A stretch of 64,000 nt of DNA from Phaeovibrio sulfidiphilus (GTDB lineage: Bacteria; Pseudomonadota; Alphaproteobacteria; Rhodospirillales; Rhodospirillaceae), in contig NZ_JACZHT010000006.1 in the NCBI RefSeq assembly GCF_014861485.1, positions 1 to 64,000 of the forward strand, in the 5' to 3' direction. Positions 39,214-45,924 of the stretch are shown here, one piece after another. The translations under genes were made by a program, and so were the position numbers. Positions within the stretch are counted from its first letter, which is position 1; the number at the start of each line of letters is the position of its first letter. A model generated the notes under the pieces. That model was not told the origin of the DNA. It worked only from the letters and a program-made list of their open reading frames with translations, and made no database searches.

Positions 39214-39526
39214 GTGAGCCAGCACGCAGCAGGCGTGCACTGAAGGAAACGTCCGGACCGCGGACGGAGCAACCACCAACGGCGTCTTCCCTTCCCACGT
39301 GCCAGAAGGGGAGGACGCCTTTTTTTTTATGGGCCTTTCCCATGGTGCGAGGGGGGGCGGACCGGTGCTCCATGGACACCGTCCGCCCGGTCTGTAAACG
39401 TGGCGAAAAAAGGGAATTGCTGACGGGGGCCGGTTCGCTTCTTTCGGCCAATCGGCAGGAGTGCTACATATAACATTGTGTTCCAGATCATATTGGGGCA
39501 GTTCAATTGAATGTGAGGAGACATCA
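39214..39526 (+). other. Interval between DUF1150 gene and sodB
   Basis: Contains the terminator at 39281-39328 and, just upstream of sodB, an AT-rich CTACATATAACATTGTG segment likely holding the sodB -10 element (TATAAC). No gene seen. Confidence 0.4.
39281..39328 (+). terminator. Strong intrinsic terminator after hsp20-DUF1150
   Basis: GGCGTC-TTCCC and GGGAGGACGCC arms around a 17-nt loop, followed by nine T. Long perfect stem apart from one mismatch. Confidence 0.85.
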
Positions 39527-40126
39527 ATGAGCTTTACTCTTCCCCCGCTTCCCTACGCCGCGACGGCGCTCGAGCCGTACATGTCGGCGAATACGTTCTC
39601 GTTTCACCACGCCAAGCACCACGCCGCCTATGTGAACACGCTGAATGACCTTATCGCCAACACCCCCCTTGCGTCCCGCTCCCTCGAGGAGATCATCCGC
39701 GAGACCGCCTCGGACGACGCCCGCAAAAAGGTGTTCAACAACGCAGCCCAGGTCTGGAACCACACGTTCTTCTGGAGCAGCATGAAGCCCGGTGGCGGCG
39801 GTGAGCCCTCCGGAGCCGTCAAGGACGCCCTCAACGCGGCGTTCGGCTCGGTTCAGGGCTTCCGGGATGCCTTCAAGGCCGCTGCCACCGGCCAGTTCGG
39901 CAGTGGCTGGGCCTGGCTTGTGTCGAACAACGGCAAGCTCGAGGTTATGTCCACCGGCAACGCGGACCTTCCCCTGGTTCACGGCAAGACCGCCATCCTG
40001 ACGTGCGACGTGTGGGAGCACGCCTACTACCTGGATTACCAGAACCGACGCCCGGATTTCGTCCAGACGTTCCTTGACCACCTGGTCAACTGGGACTTCG
40101 TGGCGGAGAATCTCTCCAGGGTCTGA
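39527..40126 (+). CDS. sodB: Superoxide dismutase (Fe/Mn family, Fe-type-like)
   Basis: 199 residues. Metal ligands in FHHAKHH (His near residue 27), VWNHTFFW (about 74) and DVWEHAYYLDYQN (Asp/His about 158-162). GSGWAWL and the QFGSG segment favour the Fe-type group, as in other alphaproteobacterial SodB. No signal peptide, so cytoplasmic. Start ATG 39527 with TGAGGAGA upstream. Ended by its own terminator. Confidence 0.93.
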   Translation: MSFTLPPLPYAATALEPYMSANTFSFHHAKHHAAYVNTLNDLIANTPLASRSLEEIIRETASDDARKKVFNNAAQVWNHTFFWSSMKPGGGGEPSGAVKDALNAAFGSVQGFRDAFKAAATGQFGSGWAWLVSNNGKLEVMSTGNADLPLVHGKTAILTCDVWEHAYYLDYQNRRPDFVQTFLDHLVNWDFVAENLSRV

Positions 40127-40160
40127 TGTCCAGTCCGATCCGGTTTCCGAGACACTGTGT

Positions 40161-40191
40161 CCGCCCGGGGTGCGCTCCGGGCGGCTTTTTT
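40161..40191 (+). terminator. Intrinsic terminator after sodB
   Basis: CCGCCCGG / CCGGGCGG stem, short loop, followed by CTTTTTT. 34 bp past the sodB stop. Confidence 0.8.
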
Positions 40192-40275
40192 GTGCCCGTC
40201 TGCATCCGGTAAAATGCCGGGTCCGGCGGGGGCGGGCGTCTGGGCACGCCCGGCCTGCGCCCTCGCAAAAGACTA

Positions 40276-41091
40276 CTAGTAGAGACCGCTGAGGGTCGCC
40301 CACAGCAGGCGCAGGACCGGCGGTCGGGCGCCCGGTCCCCGGTCGGGGCCAGCGGAGGCTCCCGCTCCCTGTGTATCAGGGTGCCGCAGAAGGAGAGCCG
40401 CCCGGGTCGCCAGAAGAAACGGCGCGCGCCACGCCCGAGCCACCCCGGGGCGCACCCGGCGCGCCTGGACAACACACGTCCGTGCGGCCTCAATCAGCGC
40501 GCTTCGGCTGTCGCTGTCGGTCTGGCAGGCCGCCACGGCCAGCGCCCAGGCACTGTCCGCCGCTCCGGCCGCCTCCAGAAGATCGTCGCGCTGTGCTCCC
40601 AGCCAGAAGGCCGCAGCCCGGCCCACCGCCCGTGCCCGGGCCTGTCGCGCCTCAAAAGAGGCCGGGGCCGGCCTCCCGGCGGCCTGCCCGGCGCGGTCGC
40701 GGGCTTCCGGTGCGGGCTCCGGGTCCGCTGGGGTCTCGGGGATGTCGAGCTCGCATGCCTCGCACACCTCCAGGAGCATCCGTGCGAGCCCCGGCCGCTC
40801 CCGGTCCATCCGGGCGAGGGTGTCGAGCAGGGGAACGCCCCTCAGGCTCCCGGGTTTGAGGGTCTCGAACGCCTCTGCCCACCAGCGCAGGCGAATCTCC
40901 ACCAGGGCGGGCTCGGCGGCGCGGGCCATCTGCCGGGACAGCTCCGCATCAAGGGCGTAGACGGCGAAAAGGCCGGCCCGCCGCTCCGCCGGAGCCCACA
41001 GCGCGGCATGAAACCGGCCCGGGTTGTGCTCAAGGACGGCTCGGGCGAACGGCGAGAGGGCCTCAAAATTCGTGGTCACGGCTGCCGTCAT
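40276..41091 (-). CDS. Squalene/phytoene synthase family protein, NDUFAF6-like
   Basis: 271 residues. Conserved NPGRFHAALWAPAERRAGLFAVYALDAEL at the N-terminus (about residues 22-50) and IRLRWWAEAFE, as in the NDUFAF6-like branch of the family. The Asp-rich motifs of true prenyl synthases (DxxxD) are not present, so enzymatic squalene synthesis is unlikely; the mitochondrial relative assists complex I assembly. A central stretch rich in Ala, Pro and Glu (about 120-145) is longer than usual. Convergent with sodB. Confidence 0.75.
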   Translation of the reverse strand: MTAAVTTNFEALSPFARAVLEHNPGRFHAALWAPAERRAGLFAVYALDAELSRQMARAAEPALVEIRLRWWAEAFETLKPGSLRGVPLLDTLARMDRERPGLARMLLEVCEACELDIPETPADPEPAPEARDRAGQAAGRPAPASFEARQARARAVGRAAAFWLGAQRDDLLEAAGAADSAWALAVAACQTDSDSRSALIEAARTCVVQARRVRPGVARAWRAPFLLATRAALLLRHPDTQGAGASAGPDRGPGARPPVLRLLWATLSGLY

Positions 41092-41400
41092 GGGGTGTGT
41101 GCCTCCTGTACGCCGAGAGCCCCCTGTCCGAAGGGGACGGTCGTGTCATTTTCGGGAGCCGGTCGCGGGCGGGTGTGCCCGGCAAATGGCAGGTTTCCGG
41201 CCTTATCTGGGGAGGTTCTGGGGCTCCGTCCAGTGACCGGAGTCCACGCCCGAAATCCGCCGCTTTTGCCTTCATTTTGCCCGATCGGAGGTATTCCCGG
41301 GAGCGCCCTGAAAGCGCTTGCTTTGCCCCGAGTCCTCTTCCACAGTGGCTGTCCACCCGGATGGCGGGTGTGTGACAATGTTGAAAAGGTAAAGCAGACA
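41092..41400. other. Divergent promoter region between NDUFAF6-like gene and metY
   Basis: No gene. No SAM riboswitch fold was recognised upstream of metY. Only ordinary GC-rich sequence, with AAAAGG near the metY start. Confidence 0.3.
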
Positions 41401-42693
41401 ATGGCCCAGGATAAAAGAAAAGCAGAAACACTGGCCCTTCATGCGGGCTACCGGGCGGACACGGCGACGGGTGCGGTTGCACCTCCGATCTATCAGACGA
41501 CGGCTTACCAGTTTGAGGATACGGATTACGCGGCGAGTCTTTTTGCCCTTACAAAACCTGGCAACATCTACACCCGTCTGATGAATCCCACAACCGATAT
41601 TCTGGAAAAACGAATGGCCGCCATCGAGGGCGGCAGCGCGGCCCTCGCTTTGGCGTCGGGGCAGGCTGCCAGCTTCTATGCCGTTCTGAACCTGTGTTCG
41701 GCCGGGGACAACTTTGTCACTTCCACCGACCTGTATGGCGGAACCTGGAACCTGTTCTCGAACACCTTCGCCCAGCTTGGGATCGAGGCACGGTTTGTGG
41801 ACCCCGCCGATCCGGAGGCCTTCCGTCGGGCGACCGACGACAAGACCCGGTGCTACTACGCCGAGACGGTCCCGAACCCCAAGCTCAAGGTGTTCCCGAT
41901 CCGTGAGGTGGCTGCAATCGGACGCTCCCTTGGCGTTCCGCTGATTGTGGACAACACCTGCGCGCCCCTGATCTGCCGCCCCTTCGAGCTGGGCGCGGCG
42001 GTCGTCATCTACTCGGCGACCAAGTTCCTGGGCGGGCACGGCACCTCGATGGGCGGTCTTGTGATCGAATCGGGTACCTTTGACTGGACCCAGAACCCCG
42101 AGCGCTTCCCCACGCTGAACACCCCGGATCCGAGCTATCACGGCCTGGTCTGGACCGAGGCCACCAAGCCCATGGGCCCGGTTGCCTACGTGGTGCGCAT
42201 TCGGACCACGCTCCTGCGGGACACGGGTGCGGTTCTGAGCCCGTTCAACTCCTTCCAGATTCTTCAGGGAGTGGAGACACTTGCGCTGCGCATGAGAGCC
42301 CACTGCGACAACGCGCAGAAGGTTGCGGAGTTCCTCGCGAGCCATCCGCAGGTCGCCTCGGTCACGTATCCGTCCCTCCAGACGGGCGAGGATGCCCGCC
42401 GTCGGGACGATGCGCTGTCCGGCGGATACGGTTCGCTCCTGGGATTCGAACTCAAGGGTGGTGCCCAGGCAGGAAAACGCTTTATCGAAGCCCTCAAGAT
42501 GTTCTATCACGTTGCGAACATCGGAGACGCGCGTTCTCTCGCCATTCATCCGGCAACCACGACCCAGAGCCAGCTCAGCGAGGCCGAGAGGCTGGCGTCG
42601 GGAGTGTCGGAGGGATACGTCCGCCTGTCGATCGGTATCGAGCATATTGACGACATTCTCGCAGACCTGAAACAAGCACTGGAGGTATCGTGA
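41401..42693 (+). CDS. metY: O-acetylhomoserine sulfhydrylase (aminocarboxypropyltransferase)
   Basis: 430 residues, the long type (MetY) of the Cys/Met PLP family. APPIYQTTAYQFED near the N-terminus, YTRLMNPTTD, LASGQAA, the PLP lysine in SATKFLGGHGTSMGG (about residue 207), and the C-terminal ANIGDARSLAIHPATTTQSQL. It makes homocysteine from O-acetylhomoserine and sulfide, using homoserine supplied by hom. The stop overlaps the hemB GTG start by 4 bp, so the two are coupled. Confidence 0.93.
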   Translation: MAQDKRKAETLALHAGYRADTATGAVAPPIYQTTAYQFEDTDYAASLFALTKPGNIYTRLMNPTTDILEKRMAAIEGGSAALALASGQAASFYAVLNLCSAGDNFVTSTDLYGGTWNLFSNTFAQLGIEARFVDPADPEAFRRATDDKTRCYYAETVPNPKLKVFPIREVAAIGRSLGVPLIVDNTCAPLICRPFELGAAVVIYSATKFLGGHGTSMGGLVIESGTFDWTQNPERFPTLNTPDPSYHGLVWTEATKPMGPVAYVVRIRTTLLRDTGAVLSPFNSFQILQGVETLALRMRAHCDNAQKVAEFLASHPQVASVTYPSLQTGEDARRRDDALSGGYGSLLGFELKGGAQAGKRFIEALKMFYHVANIGDARSLAIHPATTTQSQLSEAERLASGVSEGYVRLSIGIEHIDDILADLKQALEVS

Positions 42694-43715
42694 CCACACC
42701 CCGTTATGCCTGTGCGGGAACCTTCCCCGCCACCCGGATGCGTCGTTTGCGCCGTGAGGACTGGAGCCGCCGTCTGACGGCGGAGAACACCCTTACGGTC
42801 AACGACCTCATCTGGCCGGTTTTTGTCATCGAGGGAACCCGGAAGACCGAGCCTGTGAAGAGCATGCCCGGCGTCGACCGCCTCTCGATCGACCTTCTGG
42901 TGGACGCGGTCCGGGAGGCCCGGGATCTCGGGATTCCTGCCATCGCGCTCTTTCCGGTCGTCGAGCCGGCCCTGAAGACCCCGGATGCGCGGGAATCCGC
43001 AAATCCGGACAATCTGGTCTGCCGGGCGGTCCGGGCGGTCAAGGAGTCCGTGCCTGACATCGGGATTTTCTGCGATGTGGCGCTGGACCCCTTCAATTCC
43101 GACGGGCATGACGGGATCGTCAGAAATGGTGAGATTCTCAACGACGAGACGCTCGAGGCCCTGTGTCAGCAGGCTGTGAACCAGGCCCGGGCGGGGTGCG
43201 ACGTCAATGCGCCGTCCGACATGATGGACGGACGGATCCGTGCCATCCGCACGGCGCTTGACGACGCCGGCTACCAGCACGTTCAGCTGTGTTCCTATGC
43301 GGCCAAGTACGCCAGCGCGTTCTACGGGCCGTTCCGGGACGCTCTCGGGACGGGCGGTGTTCTGAAGGGGGACAAGAAGACCTACCAGATGAACCCGGCC
43401 AACTCCCTTGAGGCCATCCATGAGGTCATGATGGACGTCATGGAGGACGTGGATTCCGTCATGGTGAAGCCGGGGATGCCCTATCTTGACGTGATCCGTC
43501 AGGTCAAGGACGCCTTCGGCCGCCCGACCTTTGCCTACCAGGTCAGCGGTGAGTACGCCATGATGAAAGCGGCTGTGCAGAACGGCTGGCTCGACAATGA
43601 CAAGGTCATCCTCGAGAGCCTGATGGCCTTCAAGCGGGCGGGAACGGACGGGATCCTGACCTACACCGCTGTCGAGGCCGCGAGGCTCCTGCGGCAGATG
43701 GGCGGCCATTTCTAG
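42690..43715 (+). CDS. hemB: Delta-aminolevulinic acid dehydratase
   Basis: 341 residues. Schiff-base lysines in SYAAKYASAFYGPFRDA (about 207) and VMVKPGMPYLD (about 260). The metal site segment reads FCDVALDPFNSDGHDG, lacking the three cysteines of zinc enzymes, so it belongs to the Mg-type or metal-independent class common in alphaproteobacteria. It condenses two aminolevulinates to porphobilinogen for haem, and for bacteriochlorophyll in phototrophs. GTG start at 42690, coupled to metY, an unusual pairing. Confidence 0.94.
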   Translation: MTTPRYACAGTFPATRMRRLRREDWSRRLTAENTLTVNDLIWPVFVIEGTRKTEPVKSMPGVDRLSIDLLVDAVREARDLGIPAIALFPVVEPALKTPDARESANPDNLVCRAVRAVKESVPDIGIFCDVALDPFNSDGHDGIVRNGEILNDETLEALCQQAVNQARAGCDVNAPSDMMDGRIRAIRTALDDAGYQHVQLCSYAAKYASAFYGPFRDALGTGGVLKGDKKTYQMNPANSLEAIHEVMMDVMEDVDSVMVKPGMPYLDVIRQVKDAFGRPTFAYQVSGEYAMMKAAVQNGWLDNDKVILESLMAFKRAGTDGILTYTAVEAARLLRQMGGHF

Positions 43716-44008
43716 GCTGTCCGGTCGGTCGTGTCGGACTGAATCCTGAGGTCTCCGGTCCCGTGACCGGAGCCTCTCTCACCGGGATCCGGGCCGTACC
43801 GCGTTCCCTCGGGCTGAAACCGGGGGAGACGGGGTGCGGCCCGTATTTTTTTGGGGGGGGCCGGGGGTGCCCCCGTATTTTTTTGAATGGGGCCGGGCGT
43901 TGCAGCCGCAGAGCGTGGCGGCGGGAGCCTCGAGCGGTCGGGAGCGGGGGCTCTCCAGGGGGCGGGCAACAGTTCTGAACGGTTCCCCCCGGATGCCATT
44001 CCCCTCGA
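43716..44008. other. Intergenic region with repeated T-run element after hemB
   Basis: CCGTATTTTTTTG occurs twice, at 43841-43853 and 43873-43885, the second directly after GGGGGTGCCCCC. They look like two successive poorly stemmed terminators for hemB on the plus strand; the gene on the other side is convergent. Confidence 0.5.
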
Positions 44009-44773
44009 TTACGTTGTCGGAGAGAGTTCGGGTGTGACCGGGCTCCCGGCCCTCAGGCCAAACGTCTCATCCGCCCGGCCCCGGTTCACGGCGATCTCCA
44101 GCAGGCCGTTGGCGTTCGCGTAGAAAAAGCCCGCTCCCTCGGGGACGTCACTGAAGGTGCGGGCGCGCGCCAGCGTGCGCGGTCCCACCCGCAGGGCATT
44201 CACGCCCGGGAAAGAGGCGGCCCGAAGGCCGGTGATGGCGTTCCCGTAGGGATCAATTCTCACGATTTCGGGCAGATCCTCCGGCCAGTCCTCCCGATCC
44301 AGCGTGATCGGGTCGATGGGGCTGCACCCCTCCGGCATCTGTCCCGCCGCCAGGCCCGCCGCAACGGGCGCAAAGACATCCCGGCCGTGAAAGGTCGCGC
44401 TCGCGGTCCCGGGCGCTTGCGGAAGCTGCCAGGCCTCCAGCGGGCGGCGGTCGCGGCCATGGCGCACAATCATCGAGAACAGGCCGTTGTCCGGCCCCAC
44501 GTACCAGACGCTCCCGGCCCGGAGCAGGACCCCGGCGCGGGCGCTTCCCACCCCGGGATCCACCACCCCGATGACCACCGCGTCCCCGGGCACACCGGAC
44601 CAGGGCGTCCCATAGGCGGACAGCAGGTAGGACGACCGAAAGGGATCAAAGGCCGGGAGGTCCGCAAAGAGCTCGATGACCGGCACGGACGGGGCGCGCG
44701 CGGCCAGAACCATGCGCATCTGCCCCGTGTAGAGGCCGCTGGTGCCGAAATCCGTGGCAAGGAGGATCATCAC
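44009..44773 (-). CDS. SAM hydrolase (DUF62/SAM hydroxide adenosyltransferase family)
   Basis: 254 residues. Conserved ILLATDFGTSGLYTGQMR at the start, VVDPGVGSARAGVLLRAG and WYVGPDNGLFS (about 66-98), then TFHGRDVFAPVAAGLAAG (about 127-144), carrying the Arg/Asp/His triad expected for hydrolysis of S-adenosylmethionine to adenosine and methionine. The halogenase members of the family differ by a loop not evident here. The start overlaps by 4 bp the stop of the upstream TRAP-like gene, an unusual partner. Confidence 0.85.
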   Translation of the reverse strand: MMILLATDFGTSGLYTGQMRMVLAARAPSVPVIELFADLPAFDPFRSSYLLSAYGTPWSGVPGDAVVIGVVDPGVGSARAGVLLRAGSVWYVGPDNGLFSMIVRHGRDRRPLEAWQLPQAPGTASATFHGRDVFAPVAAGLAAGQMPEGCSPIDPITLDREDWPEDLPEIVRIDPYGNAITGLRAASFPGVNALRVGPRTLARARTFSDVPEGAGFFYANANGLLEIAVNRGRADETFGLRAGSPVTPELSPTT

Positions 44774-45849
44774 GGCGGGTCTCCGTGTGTTGTTGTGGCG
44801 GTGGCGGGCTCCGCGGCCCCATTGCCGTTGCCGCCTGATCCCGTGGAGGCATCCCGTGTCCCGGCCGCGGAGCCGGTGGCCGGATCTTTGGCATTGAGGG
44901 GCTCCGCCTCGCGCGGGTCTTGTGGGGCGTGCGGGCGGGGAAGCCAGGTTGCCTCCTCCTCCGGTGTCTGGAACCGGGCCTGCAGGCGCCCGCCCTGGCT
45001 GACAGCGGTCAGACGGTCCTCGGGGGCGTCCAGGGTGCGGCTCAGGCTCGCGACGCCGTACTGGGTGGCGACGGCGGCGGCCTCGGTCAGGGCGGCCCTT
45101 TGGGGCTCGTCAAGGCTCATCCAGGCCGGGAGGCTGATCACCAGCGCCACGTAGTCATAGAGGCGGGCATTCGCGCCCTGGAGGACAATGCACGCCCCCT
45201 CGGGAAGGCGCAGGGGCTGCCCGTCCGTCAGGTCCACCTCCGGGAGGATCCCGGCAGAGGCGGATTGTGGATCCGCAACCCGGTTGATCAGCGCGCCGGA
45301 TGTCGCCTTCAGCAGCCCCATGGGTGCGTCAAAGGGAAGGTAGAGCGTGCGGGCACCGGCCAGGTCCCCGGGGGTGGCGCGACACTCACCGCCGCGATCG
45401 AAGACAGCGGTCGGAAGCCACAGCCCCCCAAGCCATTTCAGGCCCCGGGCCTGAAGCGCCAGGTTCCCTCTCCCCGTCTCGCCCGGGAAGGGGCTCCCCG
45501 GTGCGCACTCCGTGTCCGCGGTGGGGTCCTGGGCGGGCGTCGGGCTTAATTCGGGAACAAGGGCCTCAATCCGGGCCCTCGACAGAAGGGCCATCTCCAG
45601 TGTTCCCGCCGAGAGGCCGTCGGGAAGCTCGGTCTCGCCAAACAGCTTGCCGTCCGGATACAGGCGCACCCGCAGATCGGGAGACACGGCGGCCAGTTCC
45701 CGGGCGAACACCTGAAGCATGCGGTGGCGCACGTCACGGGAGGTGTCGCTGTAGGGATGGGCAACCTTGAGGGTCCGGGCCTGGGCCGCCGGGGGCAGGG
45801 CGGCAGACACCAGAAAAAACACAATCAGAAATGAGCGGAAAAAGGGCAT
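44770..45849 (-). CDS. Orphan TRAP-type (DctP-like) substrate-binding protein
   Basis: 359 residues. Signal peptide to about residue 24 (FLIVFFLVSAALPPAAQA-R). DctP-like strands: LKVAHPYSDTSRDVRHRMLQVFA, VRLYPDGKLFGE, LPDGLSAGTLEMALLS, then the ALINRVADPQSA-type C-lobe with LYDYVALVISLPAWMSL. A non-conserved insertion (about 105-125, many Pro/Thr) and a disordered Gly/Ala/Thr-rich tail of about 50 residues are additions. No DctQ/DctM membrane genes are in the window, so the transporter partner is unknown. It is translationally coupled to the SAM hydrolase gene downstream. Confidence 0.7.
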   Translation of the reverse strand: MPFFRSFLIVFFLVSAALPPAAQARTLKVAHPYSDTSRDVRHRMLQVFARELAAVSPDLRVRLYPDGKLFGETELPDGLSAGTLEMALLSRARIEALVPELSPTPAQDPTADTECAPGSPFPGETGRGNLALQARGLKWLGGLWLPTAVFDRGGECRATPGDLAGARTLYLPFDAPMGLLKATSGALINRVADPQSASAGILPEVDLTDGQPLRLPEGACIVLQGANARLYDYVALVISLPAWMSLDEPQRAALTEAAAVATQYGVASLSRTLDAPEDRLTAVSQGGRLQARFQTPEEEATWLPRPHAPQDPREAEPLNAKDPATGSAAGTRDASTGSGGNGNGAAEPATATTTHGDPP

Positions 45850-45924
45850 AATCCTGAAGTCCTGGCCAATCGACGGTGAGTGCTCCCGTTCGGTCCGGAT
45901 GTAGGGTCAACCGGAACGTCTGAC

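Noticed and set aside
41092-41400. SAM or SAH riboswitch upstream of metY
   Set aside because: No recognisable conserved core could be found by eye; a covariance-model search (Infernal with the SAM families) would settle it.
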